Shown here: in pieces, positions 12,676 to 22,763 of the stretch
Position numbering within the stretch: the stretch's first letter is position 1
How the letters are laid out: each line of letters opens with the position of its first letter
Assembly: GCA_934045905.1 (NCBI GenBank)
Contig: OW203762.1
Coordinates: 25,576,345 to 25,640,344, forward strand
Reading direction: 5' to 3'
Source of the DNA: Leuctra nigra
Taxonomy: Eukaryota > Arthropoda > Insecta > Plecoptera > Leuctridae
Length of the DNA: 64,000 nt
Position numbers and translations under genes: made by a program
The notes under the pieces: generated by a model
What the model saw: only the letters and a program-made list of their open reading frames with translations
Told to the model about the DNA's origin: nothing
Database searches by the model: none

Positions 12676-15600
12676 TCAGCTGACATGGCTGTCGGTGTGC
12701 AGCATACATCCAATTGCGCCGAAGTAGCCCTGGAAACAGACAGAAACTCGTGTAAGCATAACCTCCTGACGTTCTCGTAACGTCGTTTACAGAGTATACC
12801 TATATGCGATAGTAATTTTTATGTCGGTGGATATGACAGAGAATGAAGGGAAGATGAACTGCCATATTTGTTAGTTCTTTCGCAGCATATGCCTCGTGAC
12901 TGAGGAAAATCAGGAACGAACTTGTCGTGGAGTTCGGCCACGGGATTCGAATCCGTGTCTTCGCGTGCTCTTCCCGACTGGTTCTACTTGAGTCAAAACG
13001 CTACATTGCATATTAATTCAGTTAAAATTTTAAAAAGAATGACATAGCTACATATTAGATCATTTTACTTTGATTACAGTAACTAGACAACATTTAGTAA
13101 ACCCTACATTCTACCCATAGATACTTTTCAATACAATCAAACTATCGTTTTAAAGTATTTTATTTTCATGTCACATTCTGATCTCACCAGAGATGTGATT
13201 ATGACATCTGATCATACTCCGATTCATATGGTGAAGTCCCTAATTAACAACTTGTTTTGTCAATTTCATCTGGATGAGAAAGATAGATGAATTTGAATAG
13301 AGCGACACAGCCCTAAGAAAAACTGGTAAATCTTGTATGCAACAATAGGCAATATGTATACCCTTAAGACGGCTGGGTAGTGAGTTTGACCTTGAAGAGT
13401 TTTTTTAATCGATTTTTATTAATATCTTTTTCCAGTGTAATTGTTAACAAAATAGGGCTATGGACGTGAATTCAGAACAGTTCAATGAAAATAATGTCAT
13501 AGTTTGGAATAAGTTATTAGTTTTATTTTGTCCAACAGGTGTTTAGAACCAGTGTTGGGTAGGAACGGAACGAAATAGTTCCGTTCCTAGGAACTAGTTC
13601 CTTTTCTTAGGAACTATGGAACGTCTTAGTTCCTTTTTTCTATGGAGGAACTATGGCACGGTTCAGTTCCTTTTTTTGGAGGAACTGTAACGATTTTTGC
13701 TAAGTTCCTTTTTTTTTAACTTGACTGTACTTTTACTCCGAAAAAGTGCACTCGTCTAGAAGCCACATTTGTTTAATTCTGTCAGAAGTCAGATGTCCTC
13801 CTAGCTATTAGACATCTAAAAATAATCTGCTGTGATACAGTGATTCAATTTTTAATTTGCAGATTGCAATTTTTAATGTTCCAATTAAAATTACATCTTT
13901 CTTTAAAAAGGAACTAAAAGGAACTAAGTTCCTTTTATAAAGGAACTAGGAACGGAATAGTTCCTTTCATTATTGAAGGAACTGGAACTAGTTCCTTTTT
14001 TCGGCGAGGGACTTGGAACTGGAACTAGTTCCTTTTCAAAAGGAACTTACCCAACACTGTTTAGAACCCGAAAATTTAGTAATTTTCGGGTTCTAAACAC
14101 CTGTTGGACACAATAAAACTAATAGCTTATTCCAAACTATGAAATTATTTTCATTGAACTGTTCTGAATTCACGTCCATAGCCCTATTTTGTTAACAATT
14201 ACACTGGACAAAGATATTGATAAAAATCGATTAAAAAACTCGTCAAGGCCACGCTCACTACCAAGCCCTCTTAATCATAAGGATTTGTCATTGTTTGAGT
14301 AATGATTTAATTTTTCAAAAGAATGCACTTCCCAAAAGAGGCTACATTGAGCAGTGTGAACATTCTTCAGTGTGTTTCGAGCATATTATCAGTTATTTAT
14401 TATCATTATTTGAAGAGTACATAAGTAGACTAGATTTCTTACCTCATGTTCTAGAAACAGGGCCTTCAATGTGCCGTTGGACCAGTAGTCCATCGCATGT
14501 GCGAGTGCCTTCATAGAGATGGGGTTTACTCGGAGGAAGTTGCCGACGAACACCACCTTCTCAATCTTCTCGTTGAGCGCGCACATTCGAGCGATGGAGC
14601 CGATGTTGTTTGTAATGGTCACCAGCGTGGCCCGTGCCAGATCTTCCCGAGACACAGTCGCTCTCTTCTCTTTTGAATTCATATGGCCGAAGCTGTACAC
14701 ACCCAGAAAACTTCAATGCAAGAATTAGTTCTGTTTTAGTCAAGAAGAAAATGAGATGACCATGCAGCATTTTGTAAAATAAAACCTACACAAAATTACT
14801 TAAATTGCATTCCAAAACACGAATATGTAACTAATAAAATAAAATATTAAAAAGCACCCTCTCAAGAGATTCTCCCTTGTGGAGCACACATGTAAATGCC
14901 AAATGGGGCAGAAAATTAAACCCCAAATTTGTGTCAGTGAAGAAATGTCACCCACATCACAATTGACGGTACGTTCCAGAATTCACCTGCTTAATCACAC
15001 CACGTTTTACCCCTGAAACCTCATTGTTATTTGCTTGCCTCAATTGCAACAAAATAAAAAAAAAATTTAAATACATAGGGCCTACTGGTGCTACCAGTAG
15101 TACCAGTAGTTAAGTCATTGGATAGTAGTACCAGTAGTTAAGTCATTGGTCATTCAAGGATTGCCATGGCAATCTAGTCCTAATTGACTATTTAAAAGTT
15201 AGCAAGGCATTGAAAGACTGGCCCTTAGCCAAACAAAATTCACTGGATTAAGTTTCAAGAGTTTCAAGACAACCTTGAAATTATGTCTTTTTTTCAACTC
15301 TTCAAACGTTTTTTGATAAGGTGAGATGTTATTTCTTTTATAATATAATTTAAATTTAAATAATATTAGTTTTTGTTATGAGTGACTTTAAAACAAACAC
15401 TTTTTTGTTCAGAGTAAAGCAAGAGGGGTTCAACTATTTTTGTCAAACAAGAAATGGGCATATGTAGTCAGTTTTTTGGCGTTTATGAATGCAAAACAAA
15501 ATAAAAACAAAAAAATAATTGACTGACTGAAAAATATTAGATTGCACCATCAGCTGAAGTCAACCTATGCAATCTCATAATCTTAAAATCTATTAGGTGA

Positions 15601-18600
15601 GCTCTCATTTCAATGATAATAACAAATATTGAAAAGAACAAGAACCAAGATTTAAGGATCTTTTTGTTTTGTCAAGTGTACTTAGCCAGTCAGTCTACAA
15701 AATAAATTCTTTCAATAAGTCTGGATCTTGTATATGAAGTATAATGTATAGGTAAATGTCTATCTATGGTATAATGTGCAAAAAGTGTGGAAAAACATAT
15801 TTTAAAACAACATCATCCAATATTCAGATCGCATCGGATCAATAATTTGATAAAACGAGACAAACCTATGAAGACTTTACAGAATAAAAATGAGATTCTG
15901 TACTAGTAAGTAAATGTCTCATGCATGTAGGTACAAATGAGATTTGTACCTGCTGGCAACTAAGTCCCCATTCAGACCGAATCGGTCGTAGTCGCCCCCG
16001 TAAATGTCTCGAACCAGCTTGTCAACGTGAGTATTGTCGCCGCCAGTCGCCAGCTCAATTGCTTCTTCAAACGAATTACATCCGGTCAGCAGACTACAGA
16101 GACCGAGGAATGTACCGCCACCTAAACTGTAGATCACAGAGAAACCTTTGTCAGTTTTTTTAAACTCAAGGGTCCAAGATATCAGGTTTTTTTATTGCAT
16201 ATTGGGTTTCAAAGTTAAAATTGAAAATAAAAACTATGTACCTTGTTCCGGAAATGCGCTTGTAATTATTTGGCCCATACACTGCCAGCACACTGACACC
16301 GGAGCCAATATTTACGATCTAGAATATACAAATTAAAATTCATCAAAATGTAATTTAATAATCGTCCCTGTAAACATAGCCATGTTTATCAGTTTGGCAC
16401 CCCTAATCTAAATCCCCCCCCCCCCCCCACCCCACACACAGAAAAATACAAAACAAGAACATTACTTTCTCTTGGGAATAGTAATATGTAGTATAGTGAC
16501 TCTGGGGCGATTAAATGGCACCTTCTAGTGGTGCGGCCGCTCCACGCCAGCCAAGTTATACGGCGAGCACACTCTCACACAACATACTGTTCATTGTAAT
16601 ATACCTCAAATTAGGAGTCCTACCACTTGCAAAGAGAAAATTCAATAGTAAATCTCGCCTTCTTAAAAATACTGTGAAGATTATTGTTTTGGCAGAAGTT
16701 ACTAAATTTAATTAATTATTATGTAGGTATTACAAAACAAAGGAGGTAACTACTTAACTAGTTGAAAGTTTGTATAATTCTATCATAATACGGCATAAAT
16801 TGATGCCGTGGCACTTCCTGGAAGCTGCAACCCTAGGCTATAGCCTAAGTAATTATGTAGCCAATTGATAAATATGGCCCTGTCTATCAACGGGGATGGT
16901 GCAATTTTGGTCATTAACCCACTGCCTAATGTCGATATGAATTTATGAGCAAAGTGTAGGAAACTTTCCATCCACAGATTCTATTAAAAATATTAATAAT
17001 AACTGACCAATGACCTTGACTACCTAATTAAGTCTGACACAATTAGAGGGGACTGATCCAATAACTCCGAAGCAGAGTGCAGAGGGCATTGGTGTGAGTA
17101 CCCTCTGACCTTGGCATAACTTTATATCATTACCACAGATTAACACAGCACTGAAGTCAGCTGTACCAAAATATAAACTATACTCTGTTCCTAAGGCAGA
17201 CACACTCATTGTTCTCGTTTTATGATGTATTAGGGAAACTTACAATGGACCTGACCCTATCGTAAAAACCTAAAAGTGTCAAAACATACCTCATAAATAT
17301 ATACATACCATTGTGGAATAATATTCCACACCCTAAGCGAGCTAAGAGCTACAAGGTTGTAAACGACCTCGAACAAGGGATGGACAATAAATGGTCGAGG
17401 ATACAATAAGAGCAAATGATTTTACGATACCTTATAAAACGAGAACAATGAGTGTGTCTGCCTTAGGAACAAACTGTAGTAGTACATATTTTAAAATGGA
17501 TACTTCATGGTAAAATAGGTACACTTGGCCAAACAAAACTTGAACGTTCAATAAATCTGATAGGCTGATAAATGTAAGATCGCACCATCAGAAGTCAGTC
17601 TAAGCGATCGCATTGTCTCACTATAGTAGGTGACCTCACATTTCAATGATAATAACAAGCTTTGATTGGTTATGGGACACGACCAGCAGTCATTCAAATT
17701 TGGTCAACGATCAAGTTTTGTTTGGCAGAGTGTACATACACTTGGCCAAATAAAAATGTGTCGACAAATTTGAATTACTTCTGGTCACGTTCCATAACAA
17801 TCAATGCTTGTTATTATCATTGAAATGAGGGGTCATTACAAGAGCGATACAAGGAGATTGCTTGGACTGACTTCTGATGGTGTGATCTAACATTATTCAG
17901 ACAAGTCAGATTTATTGAATGATCAATTTTAGCTGTGCCAAGTGTAACGTTTTCTTCAAAGATACTTACAATGCAAGGATATGGGTTACTAAAGTCATAC
18001 ACTCGTTTTTCACATTTTTCATCATCGTTGGGATTGGCCCAAAAGTAGCACTCTTCTGGATTATTCATCTCAATGTACAGCATCCCTCGAATGAGCGAGT
18101 CGAGTTCATCGAACTTTGAGAGTCTCATGTTCACTTCCTAAAGAACGAGAACAATTAGTGTTGGAGTGTGTGTGTTTGAACTAAATTGCTTAGAACTGCC
18201 ACATAAGCAAGTATCTCCTATGTAGGAAAAACAATTTTTGACTCGGGTCACATGTCCCGTCATCCAGATATTGGTGTATGAAAGGTCGCACTATTGCTTT
18301 GATTGAGCTAAAATTTTGAATAGGTATGTAAAGATCTCTTGTCCGCTTTAAATTTGCTGCTTGGTTGGAAGGGAAATCTTATCAAGATTGACTGAAAAGT
18401 CATCAAATTGAAGTTTTGCAAAGGCGTCATTGTCAAGTCCGACATTGTATCATATTTATTTTAAAAATCATCAAAACCGGACAAGAACTTAAATATTGAC
18501 ACACTAACATAATTTTCAAATCATAATGAGATGTTGCTCCTTCTGGTGCTCACTTAATGAACGAGAGATTTTTCTAGTACTATTTAAAAATTTATTTTAC

Positions 18601-18951
18601 CCTTCTGAAGTTTTCTTCAAATTTATATGCACCACCACCTGTTGCAAATACTGTTGTCACGAGTGTTGCCATTCCCTTGTCCTTCGCGAGAGCCAAGAAG
18701 TTACCCATCTCGCTAGTAGGAAACCGTATGAAATGCACCGTCCCTCTTCGTCCCCTTATTGTTACATTGTCCATCTGCAGATGGGTATCTCGGTGACCAG
18801 TCGAGCCGTAAGCGGAGTTTTTCGTCAAGTACCGACGAATGTTTTTAAGAGTCTCCACTTCTGCGTCAGCTTCGTCGGGAGTAATATCTTTTGGTTCGAA
18901 GTATACAAGTTTCGACAAAGTTCCACCAATGTCCATTCCAAACCAGGGCAT
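12676..18951 (-). CDS. PANK: Pantothenate kinase
   Basis: Minus-strand exons: 18953-18601 (ATG at 18951), 18137-17970, 16318-16242, 16126-15950, 14692-14443 and 12729-12676 (TGA). They give 358 aa and every junction keeps frame. The enzyme phosphorylates pantothenate (vitamin B5), the first and rate-setting step of coenzyme A synthesis. Visible motifs are DIGGT at 7-11 (phosphate loop), KFEENF at 110-115 holding the conserved catalytic Glu (E112 here), NIGSGVS at 176-182, then [15 protein letters not shown], and the C-terminal GYFGAIG. The length suits the catalytic core of animal PANK proteins. An upstream exon at 21298-21206 would add an N-terminal extension but does not join in frame as written, so translation is placed at MPWFGMD. 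Which PANK paralogue this is cannot be told from the core. Confidence 0.92.
12905..12975 (-). repeat. tRNA-like B-box repeat (SINE fragment)
   Basis: The minus strand carries CACGGATTCGAATCCCGTG, a T-arm with a pol III B-box-like core, but no matching acceptor stem or D-arm. It is more likely a tRNA-derived SINE remnant than a tRNA gene. Confidence 0.4.
13364..14274. mobile_element. TTAA-flanked inverted-repeat element, interrupted
   Basis: Ends read TTAAGACGGCTGGGTAGTGAG-like at the left and the complement at the right, with TTAA at both borders. Arms of about 190 bases (13364-13552 and 14064-14274) pair closely. A hAT element is inserted in the centre. It lies in the last PANK intron. piggyBac-type by target site. 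Confidence 0.8.
13550..14059. mobile_element. hAT-type MITE with CAGTGTTGGGTA ends
   Basis: The ends are CAGTGTTGGGTAGGAAC and its near complement. The element is bracketed by a perfect 8-bp duplication, TTTAGAAC, at 13542-13549 and 14060-14067. The interior is crowded with GGAACTAGTTCC dyads at both ends, which look like subterminal transposase-binding repeats. It is nested inside the TTAA element and therefore younger than it. Confidence 0.88.
14693..15949. other. PANK intron with degenerate MITE
   Basis: About 15536-15690 shares the internal words and right end (TTTTGTTTTGTCAAGTGTAC) of the TACACTTGGCC family seen at 17520 and 33340. A direct repeat of about 30 bases (TAGTACCAGTAGTTAAGTCA) occurs near 15098-15145. 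Confidence 0.5.
17186..17473. repeat. Inverted repeat with about 40-base arms
   Basis: TCCTAAGGCAGACACACTCA near 17191 reappears as its complement near 17448, and the match extends outward and inward to about 40 bases. The 200-base interior is unrelated. It is a candidate MITE in PANK intron 3. Confidence 0.65.
17520..17734. mobile_element. MITE, TACACTTGGCC family, copy 1
   Basis: The left end TACACTTGGCCAAACAAAAC pairs with the right end reading GTTTTGTTTGGCAGAGTGTA. TA at both borders suggests a Tc1/mariner-type target. The body is almost identical to 33340-33554. Confidence 0.75.
17737..17946. mobile_element. MITE, TACACTTGGCC family, copy 2 (inverted)
   Basis: This begins three bases after copy 1 with TACACTTGGCCAAATAAAA and ends with GTGCCAAGTGTA. 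The body is the reverse complement of copy 1 but diverged, so the pair is an older and a younger insertion. Its end is 23 bases from PANK exon 17970-18137 and could touch that splice donor region. Confidence 0.7.
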
Positions 18952-18977
18952 TGCTGGAAAGAAAAATAAATTAAGTA

Positions 18978-19140
18978 GGTACGGTCAAATCCAAGAAAAA
19001 AGTAAACCCTCCATTCACCCCCCACCACATTCAAACAACCTTTCCCGTGTTATGGGTCGAGGGGGAGGATCCTATGCTAATGCATGCTAATGCATGGAAA
19101 GGGGGAAGGAGGGATCACCTTTCTCTTGAAGCCGGGTGTA
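18978..19140. mobile_element. MITE with AGTAAACCCTCC ends
   Basis: Left AAGAAAAAAGTAAACCCTCC and right CACCTTTCTCTTGAAG form imperfect inverted ends. The closest relative is 50393-50522, which shares CCTCCATTCAC and ACATTCAAACAA. It is in PANK intron 1. Confidence 0.55.
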
Positions 19141-19637
19141 CATAGGGATAGTTCTTTTGACTATTTAAAATCAAAGTAGATATTGAAGCAATTATTAGTT
19201 ATTTAGTGGCTTCTTTTATGTGTTAACGAATTTCGGTTTGAGGTGTTGCACATCAGTGCTCACTCGGCACTCGATGTGTTACAACTAGCGTTTTCCTAGA
19301 AGAATGTAAAGTTAATAAAAGTTTCAACTACCTGTACAACCTTGCATGTCACCCACTTATGTAGGCAGTAGTGTATACGATAGACATTAGGTAAAAAGAA
19401 GAAAGTGTATGTATGTACGTACGTAGTAATTTAGAAATGATTGATTGCATAAATTATAACATGCACTCCTGAAATAGGTAGATAAAACTATGCGTGCTCA
19501 TTATCATTATGCAACTTTTGCTAGCAAACATTTTTTATCATGTAGTAACGTTTACCGAGTACAGGTTAATAAAGAATACAGTAAAATATCTTAATATTAC
19601 GGTTTGAAAATTACACAAAGAGTAGTAGTCAAAGAAG

Positions 19638-19889
19638 CAGGCGCGTAGGAACAAAATTTGCAAGGGGGGGGGGGGGGGGGGGGAACAATATTGTAAAATA
19701 ACTTGAGCTGGAGATACTAGTGTCTACGAAGACATAGGGGGGTCTGGGGGGAGGGCCTCTCAGCAAAATGCGAGTCCGGGGCGCACAGCCCTGTTTTTTT
19801 TTTGAATGTCAGACATCAATTTGGTACATTTCTATGCGATTTTAACACTTTTTAAGCTAAGGGATTCCCCCCCCCTTCCTACGCGCCTG
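19638..19889. mobile_element. hAT-type MITE, CAGGCGCGTAGG family (subfamily A)
   Basis: The ends are CAGGCGCGTAGGAAC and the complement CCTACGCGCCTG. A perfect 8-bp target duplication CAAAGAAG lies at 19630-19637 and 19890-19897. A 20-G run follows the left end and a C run precedes the right end. The body matches 34240-34544. Confidence 0.9.
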
Positions 19890-20532
19890 CAAAGAAGAGT
19901 ACCTACCTTGCGCAAAATAAATCGTACAAAATAATTAATAGGAAGTCAGCATGTCTAGAAATGTGCATGTCAAGAAGATACCAAGTCTAATGATTATTTT
20001 CAGCAAGAAAAAATAGTTGAGGAAGATGTAGATTAGATAAGACTAATGTTGTTCAAAGGCATGTGGACAACTAGGTCATATTATGCACTTTAAAATATAC
20101 ATTTGTTTCATTTGAAGAGTGAGCTCCGAGAAAGGGACATGCGAAGAGAATGACTAGGACTGTTCCTTGTCTGGTGTCTCAGCACCGGCCTATTTGACTT
20201 GGGAAAGAATAAAGATTGAAGCTAAAAAGAAGATGAAAGACAAGGACAAGGAGGAAGATTTATTTAACTACTACAATGCAGGGAAGAGAGTGGATCAACT
20301 GTAGAGTTAGAGAAGAGATGTAAATTGGAAAATTTTCTAAACATGAAAATAAGAATATCTTAACATTCCAAAGTTGTGTTGATACAGTGAACTGGAAAAC
20401 TTCTGCTTGTGGACTGTACACTCAGGCAAGGACGCAAATTATGGGAGAATGGCAAATTTTTGAGTATCTGTTATGTTTAATTAAACATCAAGGCATGTAA
20501 ATAGACAATACTAGGTCAGGTATAGGTCTATA

Positions 20533-20932
20533 TACCCAACGGCTGGTGTGTTGGATACCTCGGTTCTCGTTAGATCACCGAGGTTAAGCAACATTGAGCG
20601 CGGTCAGAGATTGGATGGGTGACCATTTAACTCTGCCTTGCCAGGTTGCTGCCATTGGGTCAGGGAGACTGGGGTGTTTGGGGGTTAGTCTGACGACCTC
20701 CCTCCACCTGTTATCAGTCTCTCGACGGCGCGGGTTGTGGAGACTCGTGCTGTGAATGTTACACCGTCCTTCGGAAGGGACGTTAAGCCGTTGGTCCCCT
20801 TGGTATCTTTCGTCAGGAGTAGGCTACATGCCGGTACCGGGTTTCCTCTCCTCCCTTCTCTATATTACATTCTCACTAGTGGAGCCTGGCTCTGTTGAGA
20901 ATATAGACTTAATAATAATAATAATAATAAAA
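20533..20932 (+). mobile_element. SINE derived from 5S rRNA (full-length copy)
   Basis: The first about 93 bases match 5S rRNA: CGGTTCTCGTTAGATCACCG, GGTTAAGCAACA and the box-C-like TTGGATGGGTGACC. They keep the internal pol III promoter spacing. A unique body (ACCGTCCTTCGGAAGGGACG) follows, and an (AAT)n tail at 20910-20930. The 5S head plus simple-repeat tail defines a SINE3-type element. It would be moved in trans by a LINE. Confidence 0.85.
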
Positions 20933-21205
20933 ATATCTCGAAATATTTAACTTTATTTTATTTAAGAATCGCACAACTCACCCTTTCCAAGTGCTAATTG
21001 AGCAAGTTTTTAGTGACAGTCAACACCAATAAAACTTATCTTCATATCTTTACTACCAACTTCGTAATATTTCTAGAAGACGATGCAAATGATAAAACTC
21101 CTCGTCATGCTCTAAAATCTTTAATGCTTGTGGCTTGTGGCAAAAGTTACTAGAAAGTAAATAACCTGTACAACGATTCAAAAGTATCAATGAAAATCAC
21201 TCACA

Positions 21206-21298
21206 TGGTACACTGTTGTCCAGATCGTCAGTGCCGTTTTCCATCGGCTGAGTTGCTTGCGCTTTATAACTGTCATGATCCTTACTCGTACTTGCCAT
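21206..21298 (-). other. PANK: Candidate first exon of PANK, frame conflict
   Basis: ATG at 21298 opens 31 codons (MASTSKDHDSYKAQATQP...) and ends at a good donor, CAT|GTGAGT. Joined to the acceptor at 18953 it reads out of frame. The downstream part of this exon reads sensibly (NGTDDLDNSVP) in the frame that does join, so one missing base near 21238-21241 would reconcile everything. It may be an assembly indel, a non-coding first exon, or a real upstream frame. Confidence 0.45.
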
Positions 21299-22763
21299 GA
21301 TGCGGCCGCGAAGGCAGTTTTTACAGCTGTGTGGCCCCATCCAACGCAATAACGTTTACACAGTATGCTGCAGGGATGACAGTCACAAACACCAGCACGC
21401 CTCTACCCGAACCTGGAATAAACGTTTCGTTAAAACGCAAATCAAATAGCTGTTCAGTTGTTTGAAAATGAACATAATATGTAAATCATTCGAAGCAAAA
21501 ATAATACTTGATACATAATTAGGTATAATACTCGAATTACCAAACGACGTAGATAAGTGGACTGGCGTAATGTCAATTTCGAACACTTTTGACACAGTTA
21601 AAAGAATAAGTACCTAAGTAGAAAGATCTAGATAGTTTATGACAAGCACAGGTAAGTTAGCAATTTTCTACTTGAAGAAAATTGTAGGTAGGTACTGCAT
21701 TGCAGGTCAAGGAATTCTGACCTTGTATAAGAGACAGACTATATGTTTATATCAGTGCCCTTGACCTGTTGATCCAAGTGTGACTAGATTGAATGGCGCT
21801 GAGAGCTATACACAGTTAATGAAATAAATTGGACTTTGTTGCCATGGCTGTTCATGCCGTGGGGACACATGATCAATTGGTATGTGGGTCTCGTCTCGAC
21901 TTACATTACTTGCCTGGAGCTAGTTGTAGACATTGAACCACTAACATAACATAACCTCACAAACTACTTTATGACATTATATCAAGGTAATTTAAGTTAG
22001 GAATTTATGTACGAAAGCACGTAACCCATCGGCTGACTTAATATCTTCATTGCAAGAATTATTTCAAGATCAGATCAGATAAATTATGTGTTTTGCAAGT
22101 CAATGACTAACAGGAGAACAAGTGCCCCGCCCCCTCGTGTTACATTTAACTTTGAAATTTTAAGTAGGTATATTTCTGAAATAAACGAACCTGAAGACAT
22201 TGCAGTTCTTGATGTATTTACCAAAATAAACAATACGACTATCTGTCTCGCAAAGTTTTAAAAGCTTCATCAGTTAAATAATAAATTATTATAATAGGAT
22301 TATAAAAACTGTCACTGAATAACTTGCAGTCAAGAGCTGCCATTCCGCAATATTACGCAAAAGTCAAATAAATACGAAGCAATCAAGAAAGGAAGGATTC
22401 CTAATATTCCTCTCTCTGATTGGTTGAAATAAATGGCACACACACGCATGCGTTCCGCATGTAGACACCGTAGACACTACTGCACAGTGCTGCCCTCTTC
22501 AAATTGTTTCAAGATGGCCTTGGCAGGCGAGTCGAGTCAAAGGACCTTGAGCGGGAAATCAAGTCCGTCTTTGTCACTTGTGTTGTGAAGTGTGGTTATG
22601 GTCAAACTTTTCATTAATTACCTATTTGCTTTGTTTTATCGCGTGGTAGTAGGTAGGTATTTCTAGAATTTCACGAGTCGTTTATTCACATTATTTGTGT
22701 GTATAAAAGTGTTTAATTGTATACGTTTAACTTGAATATCACGCGTTCAGCGACTGCAGAACC
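21299..22763. promoter_or_regulatory. Divergent PANK/CHMP7 intergenic region
   Basis: The two start codons face away from each other over 1.46 kb with no other gene between. Near the CHMP7 side is AAGATGGCC, a YY1-like word, followed by an upstream ORF of 24 codons (22514-22588). A shared promoter is an inference. Transcription starts are not visible. Confidence 0.45.

Noticed and set aside
12905..12975. Functional tRNA gene
   Set aside because: Only a B-box-like T-arm is present.
20756..20950. 64-codon ORF shared with 39229-39429
   Set aside because: Both are the body of the 5S-derived SINE, which is non-coding.
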